Shown: piece after piece, positions 1 to 28,300 of the stretch | Numbering within the stretch: the stretch's first letter is position 1 | How the letters are laid out: the number at the start of each line of letters is the position of its first letter | NCBI GenBank assembly: GCA_964035545.1 | Contig: OZ037767.1 | Span: 5,393,680-5,457,679 of the forward strand | From: Bugula neritina | Lineage: Eukaryota; Bryozoa; Gymnolaemata; Cheilostomatida; Bugulidae | Direction: 5' to 3' | DNA: 64,000 nt | Position numbers and translations under genes: made by a program | Notes under the pieces: model-generated | Seen by the model: only the letters and a program-made list of their open reading frames with translations | Told to the model about the DNA's origin: nothing | The model's database searches: none

Positions 1-127
1 TCTAATCCTGTAAAATAATTACATGGTATCTTAGATTACTACTTAAACACTATGCTGCATATTATGATATGTATATTATCTTGATTTTGACAAACGTAAT
101 TCATACTTAATATATGAAAGAACTTAC

Positions 128-15782
<15,655 letters not shown>

Positions 15783-15836
15783 AATAATGCTGGTTGCAAT
15801 CTATCTTCTTGTAAAGTTTAAAATGCAAAGCTGCAG

Positions 15837-15843
15837 TTATATA
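15837..15843 (-). promoter_or_regulatory. Possible TATA box of the large secreted gene
   Basis: The minus strand reads TATATAA 55 bases before the ATG at 15782. Spacing suits a core promoter with a short 5' leader, but the region is AT-rich so chance is likely enough. Confidence 0.25.
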
Positions 15844-17096
15844 TTTTTAGGCGGCAGTTGATTTCCAATATACTAAGCAAATATTCAAACCCTAAACCAA
15901 ATAACCTAGTGCATAAAATATTGATAAGAAACTGAAAGAGTTATGCATTATATTGGATATAGACAGTTTGAATAAGTCTCAAATTCTTCATCATATTGAA
16001 TTTATATATTTGCAGTCTTGTATATAAATAGCCACTACTTATGGGATAAAACAGCCTCAATGAATTATTTTGTTAAAAGAATAATTTAAGTAATTTATAA
16101 CAATTTACACAAACTTTATCTCAGTTTGAAATACCCATACAATTTATGTTATAGCTATTATCACAGGGAGGTATAAATATAATATAAAAGTCACTAAAAT
16201 TATATTATAGAACTGCAGTTTTCTGTAGTTTTCACTTCTTTTTAGAAAAAGTCTTGCAATTGGGCAAAAAATTTGGGGTTACGGGCATTTTTCAAAAGAA
16301 AAACTGTGATTACATTATAAAAACATGAATTGCCTATGGAACTATATTTTATCTAGAGTTTGCTGCAAGAGTTTTTTGTTCTATAAGCTTTAAGTAAAAT
16401 ATTGTTTGATGAAAGCTTTTTGTGAAGGCTTTTGCAATAGCTTTTTACTGGTAGCTTTTGTTTGATGAGCCAGTACCGCTCAAGAATTGAAAGAGGAAAG
16501 TTTGCTTTTGTTAAAGATGCAGGTAACTTAATAGACTGTATTGTCCAAATAATTATTAAAGTTTTTCGAGAAATATGAACTGTTAGCATTAGGCAAATGG
16601 TTGAGTTTTGTCCTCCATCCATTCACTTTTCATTACGTAAATCACAGCATATATAGGCACCAGTGCTGTCACAGAATTCAAAGTATAACAGTATAACAGT
16701 TTTTGGGGAGCAATAAACTACGGTATGTGCAGTTAATCAAAGCAGTTATACTATTGTCTTATACAAAACTGTAAACCATGCAACAGATTAATCCTGTTTA
16801 GACTATTGCCTTGCCTTAATCCTCGTGATCATTATTAGGAATCATACACAAATATAGCGTGAGTTTACGACTATTTTACAGTCTAAATTCTGAACCACAT
16901 TAAGATGTTATGCAGAGATTTTAGTTAACCTATTAATCTAATCCTTTTTTATACGAGATTACCAAAGGATAAATGGCTTTACTAAACGCCCAACCACTGT
17001 ACACTTACATGCGACAGCCTAAAAGCAAATTAAGTATCATATTTATGGCTCTGCTAGTATAAGTTATCCAACTCTGTGTATATTTTTCTAGGCTAC

Positions 17097-17235
17097 CAGA
17101 GGTTTGTAGTTGTTGGCAGTGGTTGCCAGTAGTTTACTGTGATTGACAGTGGTTTGCTGTAGATTACTGTAGATTACTGTGGATGACAGCAGTTTGCTGT
17201 AGATTGCAGTGGTTAGAAGTGGTTGCCAAACTGTT
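17097..17235. repeat. Degenerate minisatellite
   Basis: Repeats of an 11-12 base unit around GTGGTTGACA / GTAGATTACT / GTGGTTTGCT, in an intergenic stretch. Confidence 0.75.
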
Positions 17236-17404
17236 TTAGTGGATAAGACAAGTAAGGAGTGGTTTCGATGCATGACAAAGTATCTAAGTACAATCGTCAG
17301 GTGATCTGAGAACTTCAGTTATAGATGCAGCAGCATGAACATTAACTGTATGGTAAGTGAAAACTTGGAGTTATATCATCCTACATTCTTACTAAAATTC
17401 AATT

Positions 17405-17590
17405 TTGGGCAAGGGTATAGGTGCAGTGAAGGAGAAATTGAAAAGATTCTGTGTTCTAGATTAAAAATTTAGCAAAATAAATAATGTTCTTGAAGGATTT
17501 TCAATTTGCGCCCCAAACCAAAATTTATTAATAAAATTAAAAAACTTAGGCCATATCTCTATTTCTCTACTATTCTTTCTAAATGGAGCA
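17405..17590. repeat. Dispersed repeat, copy A
   Basis: Aligns by eye with 59710-59887 (shared AGGTGCAG, GAAATTGA, TTAGGCCATATCTC / TCAGGCCATATCTC, ATTTCTC, ACTATTCTTTCTAAATG / ACTGCTCCTAAATG). The member at 59.7 kb retains a B-box-like GGGTTGAAAC on the minus strand, suggesting a tRNA-derived SINE. Confidence 0.5.
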
Positions 17591-18029
17591 TAGACTAGCA
17601 GTTTTACCTGTCAGTCATTACGTCGCTAAATACTAAAACTAATCAATAAGTCTTTTAATTGGCTCAGGTTCCTTAAATGCTTAAATTTGAATCTAATATT
17701 GAATACGAGTTATACGACTTTATAGTTCATACAAAGTTGAATACATTTCAACCCTATAATATTATTATATTCAAAACTTATTGAATAACTTGTTAAAACC
17801 TGATTTCTTTGAATAATCATTAGTTGACAGGACAAATGATGTGCCATCAACTTTGCTGATGTAGGATTAGAGTTGAAAATCAGTATAGTTCAATTGATTC
17901 TTATAGTTGGGTTGAATCATCTTTTAGTGGCTGTAGAAATGCTAAAATGTAGAAATGCTTTAAATGGTAAATTATTTTAATATTTAATGCTAGGAAAAAG
18001 TCTGAAAAACATGGCCTTTCAGAACTTAC

Positions 18030-18128
18030 CTTATTTTCCAGCTTGATTTATCACAAACTGTGCTTTGCATATTACTTCAGCTTCGAAGTTTATAAGATGA
18101 ACATCCATGTTGCAGTCAGTCCAAGAAT
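18030..18128 (-). CDS. Orphan terminal-type exon, possibly a gene remnant
   Basis: An acceptor (AACAG) at the right edge opens a frame of about 32 codons beginning SWTDCNMDVHLINFEAEVIC and ending in TAA at 18033-18031, one base before a GTAAG donor. The other two frames stop early. The text looks protein-like (paired Cys, hydrophobic alternation, resembling the end of a secreted domain), but I found no partner exon to its right, where the proteases lie on the other strand. It could be the last coding exon of a small gene, or debris of a copy of the neighbouring secreted gene. Confidence 0.3.
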
Positions 18129-20101
18129 CTGTTGAGAATTGTTTAATAGTATTAAGTAACTATAATACTTATACTTATATTCGCTATCATTCTTTGGTTT
18201 TACCGCCAAGTTGCTGCTTTAATGAACTGCTACAGTATAGATAAGGTGTATAGAATATGCTAGCAGTAACACGAGAGTTGTCAGCTCATGCTCTAACCAA
18301 TAGTTTTATCTCACGAACAGGTTTTACAAGCAGGAAGTGAGGCAGATGTAAACTATTGTTTGTTGTTTTGCGCAGTAGAGGTTTCAGCCTGGCAAATTAA
18401 GCAGACTGTTTTCCAGCCAAAAACCCCATTTATCAATTAGCAGTCATTTCTGATAATAACGACCACATCGGTGCCATTGTTGCTTAATGTTGATAAATAA
18501 TATAGTTTGAAGATAATAAAAGTTACAACATATCCACCAAATTTTAAGCTACTGATACTAGTAATTATAATCAATAATTATGATATTGTGGTGATGATGA
18601 CAATTGATTAACCTGCAGGTGAAGCTGTACGTATTCATAATAACCAATTAATTCACCTGCACTAATTTCTTATAACAATTTCAGCCTAATATATGAAACA
18701 ATGTTTTTAAATAATAAGCTAATATCTGTTCCTTTTTGAAGTAGCACTATAATATGTATACCAACCTAAATAAAGAAATAATAGTAATGTTTTCATCCAT
18801 TATATACAATATCTTTCAACATTTTCTTGACAGTCTTGTGACAGGGAATAAAATGGCAAATATGAAATTTGACTTAATTTAATTCAGCAGTTTTAATACT
18901 GCAAAAAATATAAAAATACGTTTTCAAGCTAAGCCCAAAGTATGACTGACATCTAAAAATTTATTATAATTTAACTAAAGGTACAAATTAATTAAAATTC
19001 TAATTAATAATTAATTATAATTACCATTATAAAACTCCAATGAAGCCTTTAAGAGACTTGGCAATGCAGTCATGACATTTAACATAAATAATTTGTTTGA
19101 CTTGAAGTTTATATTTATTTAGGATTAAAAGTTATGCCAACAAAGGCTATTGGCAGTAATTACTAATATTCATTACAGTGGCAGGTGTCAATATCAATAT
19201 ATTTAAAAAGTGAAAGAATTTTACAGGAATTTGCAACTTAGCCTCTTCTTTTTCTCTGTCATGTCCTTGCTTATAGCCTATAGATATTCATTAGACTTGC
19301 TTCTGTGAATGAATCAGTAATAGTTTTGCAAGCTCTGTATAGTGCAGCTGCATTTGATGAAGTGAAATTTCCACAATGTTTGTACTCAGCATTCGAAAGA
19401 CATTTTGCTCTATTCATGCAGTTTGCACATTATATATTAGGGGCTCCCTTAACCTTGATTCTCAGACTGTTGGGGTGGAGAAGTTTTAAAACAATTTAAG
19501 AAGTACAGCTTAAGATTAACCTTAAGCTATTCTAGCTTATAGCTATCAGTAATATTGTTCAAGCAACGTTTAATTCTTATTATACAATTTATTAGTGTAA
19601 TATACCAGTTAGACTAATCTTATAATACCTACAAATAGTAGGAGATTTTACATGCCTTATACCAAATGGCAAGGGTACTTAGGCTACAAATAGAATTAAG
19701 AGACTACTGCAAGTTGTTCAATAACTTTTGTTGTAGTTTGATACTACAAGCTAATAGGAAGCAGAAATTTTAATAGCCTAAGCGCCTTAACCTTCTAATA
19801 AGTTTTCTGATTCAGATGTGGGGTTTGAAGTTTTTAGCTTTTAACATAACGCTGTTTTGTTTCTTTTATGAGTTAGATTCTAGAACATAAGCTTTTCTCA
19901 ATTTCCGAATCACTGCACAGCACTGCTACAGCTCTGAAAGCATGCTGGATAGAAAGCAATACCTGGCTATATATGTAAAGCTGCAGTGCAGTACACAGCT
20001 TGCAATTAGATGGCATATATTTATTATGGAAATTTACTTGTTTTTTATTTTGCAGATTTTACCCACAGCTTATGTACAGAACAATATCAAAAAGACTGAA
20101 T
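18129..20101. other. Intergenic, upstream of protease 1
   Basis: No coding signal found. A TATATAT word at about 19968, 130 bp before the ATG of protease 1, could be part of its promoter; otherwise AT-rich spacer. Confidence 0.45.
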
Positions 20102-22877
20102 ATGAGGATTACGTTGAGGTTACTTTTAGCCATCTATCTGCTGCACAGCTCTCTGTGTTTAGATGCCAACTATTCCCTAGCAATGACCTACCTACAGCTA
20201 CATAACTACCTGCAACTACAAGTATGTGACTCTATAATGTCTGCTGCTATGATGTGGATATCCAATTTAATAGCTATTTCACCAATAACAGTTTTTTTTA
20301 GTAAAATTAGCAATGAACTGCTACATATGAATATATATTATTATTTGATTTTAATTAATAACGTTATTGGAAGAGATGCATTAAGCAAGGCCGTTATAAT
20401 CAAGCGAAGAGAGCATTACTTAATGTGTATTCATTTTAAATTTATCCAAATGAATAAATTAGAAATTTATTGACATTGATTTATAAAAGCTCAACAGAGC
20501 TTTAGGAAACAGAAATGACACTATTTGCAATGAAAAACAAACCGGTCTTTCCTGCCCATAGCAACCTAGCCCATCTTATTTTAATAATGATAAACAATGG
20601 TGTAAGATTTATAACCAATGTTTCCTTGTGTGAGTGATAACTTTTCCGCAAGCATTGGTCTGTAAAGCAGTACATATTTAATAACTATACACTTTTTTTG
20701 AATAATCAAGAAGAGTTAAAGCACCTTAGGACTTCGATGCACAGTTAAGTGGCAAAGCACTCAGACAATGTTTTTGTCTCCCTTCAGACTGATCAGCAAG
20801 AGCTGTCAGATGATCAAACTAAAGAGATTTTGTCTGAGCCAATAAGAATCTTCAAAAGTTACCATCACCTTGAAGATGATGGTGAGTTAAATCATTCATT
20901 GCTGCAATGCAATAACTGAAGGGTAAAGTTCCACTCATCCACGCCTTTGATTTTATTGTTTAAACAATATACATAATATAGAGATGATGTATATAGGCTA
21001 TAATGACATGTATTTTGCTGGTATTCCAAGGTATATCCGTTATTTTGGGACTTTTTGGAGAGCATGAGCTTAAAATATTTTGGCAGATTGTCATGCAACT
21101 GGAATGAAAATTTAATAACAGTTGGCTAGACAAGTGATTAAAGACTACATTCCAGTAATTAAGTGAAACAGACTATAGTTTCATGACAAAATTGCAAAAA
21201 TAGCATTTGGTACCTAAATTAGATAAGATTTTGGGTTAATAAGCAATACTTCCTACTATTTGGCATATTCACATTAATAATTCTTAAAATAAGTGCAGCT
21301 TATAGAAAGCATAATAACTCTAAAGAGTTTTGTTTAGATATACTGGATGAAGACACCCTAAATTTAATGAAGCTGCCAAGGTGTGGGAACAAGGACAAAG
21401 TTGAACCCATCTCCTACGTTTTAAAGGACAATCGACTTGTCAAGAAACAATCTTACGTAAAAATCTCTGAAGTCCCAACCTGGGATTCACCGGAATACAA
21501 CTTCAAGTTCCCTCTAACCATTGGCTACAGGAACTACTCAACCAAAATGTCAAAATCTGATCAGATTGAGGCTCTGCTTCACTGTGCCACAGTAGGTTCT
21601 GCAGCGGATGTTTTAAATAGTTTAGTATAATTTCAAGTAAATATGCTATTCCTTATAGTATCTAGTTGGCTATATAATAAGCAGCACAATTGATCCCATG
21701 CAGTATGTAGTGCAAATCATATAAGAATTCAAGTTCATACCATTTTCATCTAAACAAAGTTTAAAAGCAATTTGATTTGTTTTGAAATATTTAAAACTAT
21801 TCATGGTTTAAACATCTAGAATATATTTTTGTTATTTATATTGAGTTAGGCGAAATGTGCAGAAAACAAGAAGGTTACCTAAATCAAGTACTAATCGGTC
21901 ACTATTTACCTTGGATAATGTGTTTACTTGTAAACAATATTTCCCATTATACTTTTATATAGTATAGTAGGTGTTATCCAAATATTTTTAAAATAACTAG
22001 AGCACTTAATACACATACTAAAGGTAATTACATGAGTACCTAATCAACCTTTAACTTAAAGTTTTACAAAAGTTATAAAGTACTGTTTAGTTTGATGTTT
22101 TGCAAGAGAATGTTTTAGATCTGGGCTGAAAAGTCAGGATTATCATTTAAATATATTCGAAATCAAGTGGCCAATGTATACGTTAGCTTTGTACCAGCCT
22201 TCCCAGCTGATCCGGGGAAGCTAGGAATTCTGGCTCAAGCTGAATCTCCAACACCTTTTTTACAACCGGCTTCTTCTAAAATAGATTTTGATGCCAGAGA
22301 GAATTGGGTAGACAAGTGGAAACCTAATCTTCCAGGTGGGTATACTCCGAGTAAACAATATTCAATATAATATATTTCTGACATGTAAATAGGGCAACTT
22401 TTAGCAACATTCTTAAAAGTCTTGATTGCTTCTCATCATTCTTACATTGTAGAAGAAAAAAATTATTCTACAGCAAATTGGCCCATCTCTAAAGTTAACA
22501 ATATTCCTCCTGCATTTTTTTAATATTACTGCTTTACAACTATTGTAGATTTGAGTTTCATAAACTGCAAAAACAAAAATTAAAAAAGCTTTTTCAAGCT
22601 ATACGAGTATTCATATGCTTTTTTAGATGATGTGGTAATTTTTCAAGCAGTTTTGTGTCACGAATTGGGTCACACCCTCGGCCTCGGGCATTCTGAGGTG
22701 AAGAATGCAGTTATGCATGGCATACTAATTGAACAGACTGGCGAGGTCACTCTGCATGCAGACGACATTTCTGGAATTAGGTCATTATACGGATCATCAA
22801 ATGGCAAGGTAACTATACAAACTTATCCATCAATATTAATATGGAAATCAAAATACCTCTTATAATTGTATAGAGTA

Positions 22878-22953
<76 letters not shown>

Positions 22954-23402
22954 TGTGGTGTGTGCGCGCGCGCTATTTTAGCATCAAAGCTAAACTATAA
23001 AGTGAATATAGTATTAGATTGCTGGATAAGCAGTGTGTTGCACTTTTTACAATTTTGAAAGTGGTTAAACTGCACTGTAGTAAAAATAATTTGATAAAAG
23101 TTTTGCATATTTTATTTATTTACAAAACAAAGTATGTAATTCTAGTACATCAAAAATTGATAGTAAACAATAATTGGATAATTAGAAATATGATATTAAA
23201 AGTAGCGAAATGCAATCTGTTTTTATAGACTCTGGTAGCATCTGGTAAAAATAAAGCTTATAGAAAAATGCAAAGGAAATTTAAAGGAAAAAAAGCTCAA
23301 GGAAAAGTAAAAAAGCCACTTAGAAATAAAAAAAGAAGTACGAGCAACAGAAAAAGACAGTCCAGGAGAAAAATTAAAAAGAAGAGACCAAAAAATCGTT
23401 GA
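20102..23402 (+). CDS. Matrix metalloproteinase 1 of 3, hemopexin-less with Lys-rich tail
   Basis: Exons 20102-20221, 20788-20881, 21338-21591, 22119-22335, 22627-22808 and 23229-23402 give 346 residues. The start ATG opens a signal peptide (MRITLRLLLAIYLL) followed by a prodomain. The cysteine switch PRCGNKD lies at 85-91 (C87 would hold the zinc in the latent enzyme). The catalytic helix HELGHTLGLGH is at 240-250 with E241 as general base, and the Met-turn methionine is M258. No RxKR furin site is seen after the prodomain; the nearest basic stretch is RLVKK. The region that normally reads HGD...LAHAF...HFD lacks all three structural-zinc histidines. Hemopexin is absent. The last exon (residues 290-346) is an extremely Lys/Arg-rich tail, probably binding polyanions. 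Intron 5 holds a (GT)n array. It is a secreted zinc endopeptidase by family; the substrate is unknown. Confidence 0.9.
22880..22973. repeat. (GT)n/(GC)n microsatellite in protease 1 intron 5
   Basis: A GT array with one TTTT-type interruption ends in a short GCGCGCGC run. It begins 71 bp after the donor that follows the catalytic exon. Confidence 0.97.
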
Positions 23403-24449
23403 TCAGGAACACCAAGAGAACAAGGATCTTCGAAAGAGGAAAACATAAAAATTAAAATCAATCTAATTTTTTACATAGTAATATTTATTATTCTACGCTT
23501 TAAGCTTTTGGTTATACTGCAAAAAGATAAATTCATTATAGGAAGCTTAACCTAATCTTTTATGACTTTCTCCTGCGAACAATTGTTTTCCCTTTTCTGT
23601 ACACGTATTGCAGTTATCAATATAGTTGGACCAGGGCCATATTTTTGTATAAAGTTGTTTTCTAAATCTTTTTGGGTTGTATTGGTGTTCCTAATCAGCA
23701 ACACGTGCACTGAAAATAATGAAACGCAGCAGAATGGAAAAAGAAAATTGAATTCCTTGCCTCTCATACCATGACTACATCTTAAATTAAACATAATCAT
23801 TTTTATGGGAAAATAATGATCGCACATTTATCAACATATTATTAAGAAGGTCTTTAATCATAATTATGATAGAGGTTTACTTATGTTGATATAAAACCAA
23901 GTTTTAGAGATGTCAATTAGAGACTGACTGAGATTGATATTTTTTATTATCAGAGACATTGATTGCCTTGAAGGTATAAGGCATTAAATGATTCACTGGT
24001 GCCAAAGTCAATTTAAATAGATGTTCAGACATTTATAGAGCACTAGACTGACATAGCTGAACACAAGTTGTCATTCCATAAAGGTAAGACCTCTAGTTAT
24101 ATGGAGATACCACTTATATGTATAGTGAATTGATTCAAAATATTTTTACACAAAAGCTGTAAGATACGTTATTACTATATAAATAAGATGTAATTGCATA
24201 ACATAGTTCTAAATTTTTTAGCTAAAAATGATTGGTAATTTGTTTTTAACAATTAAACATCTTTTGCGGTTAAAAAACAAAATATGATTGCATTAGATTT
24301 GTATCTCTAAATAAAGATGCATCTTGTGTTTGTGCAAATACTATATTTGCTACTTGCTTTGTAACTTTAATATAGTGTATTATTACTTAAAACCCTTGCA
24401 ATACATTTTTGATATATTTGAATAAACTTTGTGATGGTTTTATGTATAT

Positions 24450-24874
24450 GGGTCATTTTACTTATTTTAGCACACACTGGAAATCTCCATTTTTTAGCTA
24501 TTTTTCACAAATTAACTGCTAATGAACAAGAGCTTTGGCCCAAAACTAGTAAAATATGAATGAATACACCTAAATAATCAAGGTTCTAAATTTTGCTTTA
24601 TTTGCCATGTTTTTTCCTAATTATTCAGCTACTTTTGATTGCAGAGTATTATGAAAAAACCATTACTCTCCAAAACCAAAAGTAGCTGAATAATTAGAAA
24701 GGAACATGGGAAATCAAGGAAAATTAAGAAGAACCTTGATTATTATGTGTGTTCATTTATACTTTACTAGTTTTGGGCAAAAACCCATGTTCCTTAGCAG
24801 CTAAAAATTTGTAAAATATATAGCTAGAAACTGGAGATTTTCAGTGTGTAGTACTAAATTAATTAAAATGACCA
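24450..24874. mobile_element. Foldback (palindromic) MITE-like element
   Basis: Two arms of about 200 bp are near-perfect inverted copies. The outer ends read GGTCATTTTA and its reverse, CACACTGGAAATCTCCA is matched by the complement near 24828-24846, and the centre lies near 24660. No coding capacity. It sits between the first and second protease genes. A single arm recurs at about 28828-29040, which shows the sequence is dispersed rather than a local palindrome. Confidence 0.65.
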
Positions 24875-25317
24875 ATATGTCAATATTCTCATTATTAGAT
24901 ACACAGAGGCAACAGGCCATTATTTATGCAAAATGTACATATCATACTTTGTAACATAATCTATACAAATGCTGCCACGTTGCAATTGACAGAATTTCAA
25001 ATTAAATTAGTAAATATTACTAGAATATATAATTGCATATATAGCTCAAATATACAATTCAATCTACTATACTTACTCTATAAAATTCAATCATGTCTAT
25101 ATTGGTGTTTTTGTACATTTTACAGTATATGTTGGCTTGTTTGTATTTTCTTGCATAAATGATAAATCTAGTTTATTTAATACGAACAAATATGTGCATA
25201 CATGTGAATTTTATCACATTTAATGATTGCAATTTTTTAAAACAGGTATCTTTTAAAACATATTACTTTTACATATTATTTCTAATGTTTAAAAATTGCT
25301 ATGTTTAGGGATTTAGT

Positions 25318-28300
25318 ATGATGAGAAGCTGGCTGCTGTATCTGGCAATAGCTTCCATCTGTTTAAGAAATCACGGAGCTGCTAGCCCTGTGAATACATA
25401 TAAAGATGTAGCTGAATACTTCCGAAAATACTACAACTTTCCCTGGCCGGTGAGCTAATCTCTGTGTTTAGCTGGTGAATTATCTGTATGGATATGTAGG
25501 CATGTGGTATTTTTAAAACTTGGCATTTATAATATCAAAGCAACCTTTAAATATAGTGCATGTTATTTTACCTGTTATCGGAATTGTTACAGAACACTTT
25601 TTCTCAAGAGGTAACAAAGTATAAAAATTTGCAACAATTACCTTTATTCTTTACTGGACTTAATTAAACCTATTTAAGCTGTGGTAAAATTTCTATCATT
25701 TTACTAAAATATTTAATAAAGGCTGGTCATGAAAGTTGAACATGGAGTTATAATATACAAGCTTTTGGAGGTCAGTTACTTAAATTACTTTTGAAAGTTG
25801 TCCTCTCTTGGATGCATTTAACCATCAGTTCAAAAATCAATTTGCATGCGCTCACATAATAGCTATAAACCAAAAACCATGAAAAAGTTTTGATCTTTTC
25901 CTATTGCAGCACTTTTAAATCTTTCAAATTCTGTACAAATACATTCAAAATGATACCTAAATTAATTCAAGGGCCTTTTAAAAATGGTTTTTTATCCAAC
26001 CATTATTATTCTGGTTATAACTTGTATACGTAAAGATTAATAATATTATATAAAAAGTATTCTAATCACTGTAATTAGTTTTATGCTTTAGTCACTTACT
26101 GCATGTAGAGTTTCTGTTTGATATAGGCTGGGTTAAGAGCAGACTCATCTGAAGCAGAGTATAGAAGATCAGTGAGCACGAATCTGAAACTATTCAAAGA
26201 AACGTTCCGGCTGGGAAATGATGGTAGGTAACAAAAGTTTACCTGCTATATCATCTGTTTACAAATAGCAATGCTTATTTTACTCAAATTCTTAAAAATT
26301 GAGCACTTGAAAATTAGCAATAAATAATAATAGAAAAGTTGAAAATTATTCACGCTAATCAAAATAGCATCTTGTACATAATAAAGGAAGATTCTACAAT
26401 AGAGAATCAAAAATGATTTTAAAAGGCAATGTTCAGTATAATTTTTAATATGATAATTTAATCAGCTAGCAATACATCCATCTTTCACTTCTCCTCCCCG
26501 TGTTGAAAAAAATTATGTTTTAGTGTACATACATAGCTTTGTCAGTAGGTTGAATGACTTTTATCTTCTGTAGTGTTTGGTGAGTATAACAATCCGCTTT
26601 ACTATCTTCTATTTTTATCAATTTATGAGTGAATAGATGACAAACATTTAAATTCTAGTAAGAAACTTTCACTGAACATAATTTTATGCAAATACTATAG
26701 TACTTCTTCATTATCTATCTACACACATTATAATTTTCTTTTGTATAAAGCTTTTAAAGCATTTTTTGGTACATAATTAATGTTTTCCTTAATAAATCTT
26801 GAATATAAAGTGCACATAACTCCAGTAACATACACGAGTCTACCTGGAACTTAGCAGTAGCTATATAGCTATAAGTATATTATATTGTTCATACCTGTAT
26901 ATGTATTTAATCCTTATAATTGCTGAACGGCCATTTATTTAGCTTATACCACATTACCCTTTTGACACTGGCTTGTGCCACATGTTAACTTATTAAATAA
27001 TGCATCATTATTAGACAGGTGTTAATGGCTTAATTGGTAGCATTTATTTTATCTCTATAAACTCATAATTGTTTTACATTATTAAGTTCGATGATGGCAG
27101 TCATGTGATTGAGACAGTAGACCAGATAATATTATATTGCCGTAGCCTCATTCGCAAGTCATGGTCTAGTGAACTGAAGATAGCATATTATAGTCTGCAA
27201 AGTTTTAATAGACAGTTCTGGTAGACCACCTGTTGGGGAAAGGAATTGCTACGAGTATTAGTGAAGTATTGAAATATAACAATTAACCAGTGTAAAAGCA
27301 GTTTGGGTTGTACTTCATATGTTAAACAGAAAGTTTTGCAAAGTTTGCCTGTAAATCATGTTTTGGTAGTTTGGAATTTTTTTTTAAAAAACAATGGTTC
27401 AACATATAACATATAACAGGTAAAGCACACCAGCTGTTTCAAATAAACCACTGCTTTAGGTAATGTTTCTGATGGCTTAATGTTAATTAATATTTTAAGA
27501 TATTCTGGATTCCAAAACCAAAGAATATCTAAGTCGGCCCAGGTGTGGTAACAAAGACGCGTCAGTTGACTTGAGCCATTCTCGCAGTAGAAAGAAAAGA
27601 TTTGCAGTGATTCCAGACTCATTCAGATGGACTGATGAAGCCTTCAACTTTCAGCTGCCCGTTACTATTGGGTTTCGAAACTATACTAGAAAACTGTCCC
27701 GAAGAGATCAAGATGCAGCTTTGACATATTGTGCTACGGTAATTCAGTCAGCTGTTCAAATCACATGCATCTGACACATTATAAACAATTTACTTTAATT
27801 TTAGCACATATTATATGTTATACAAATTTTGACTGTGTTTCACTGAAGTGATTTTTATATAGGCAACAAAAGTCTACTTTGCAAGTTTAACTGATTTTTT
27901 TTCGCAGAGCTACATATTTTTAAGTCAAAACATCATGTATTATATTGCTTTACTACACTATACTGTTTATACCATAAATTACCTACACAAAATATAACAT
28001 TCTGGGAATGAAAAATGAAAAATTTAATACTTTTTCTGTGGGGCTGCAAGCTGTGAAGCTAAGTTTTGTTATATATACTCATTTGTTAATATAAGTTTGT
28101 CACAAAGATTTTTAATTTTTTGATAAATCATGAAGTTAGCTGCTCATATTTGTATTGATTTTTGTAGCAATGGTCACAGGTTTCTGGGATACATTTTCAA
28201 ATTCGGAGTAACATTCGGACAAACATATACTTGACCTTTGTCCGGAGTTTACCACAAGATCCAGGAGCAGGCGGTTCATTGGCTGCGGCTTTACCACCAA

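Larger units (their letters stand above)
15783..18029. other. Intergenic, no supported gene
   Basis: Between the large secreted gene and the orphan exon. It holds the candidate TATA box, the 17.1 kb minisatellite and one dispersed-repeat copy. An 89-codon ATG frame on the minus strand at 16353-16622 has no recognisable features. Confidence 0.5.

Noticed and set aside
16353-16622. 89-codon ATG frame on the minus strand
   Set aside because: No domain, no splice or neighbour support, and a length reached by chance in a window this size.
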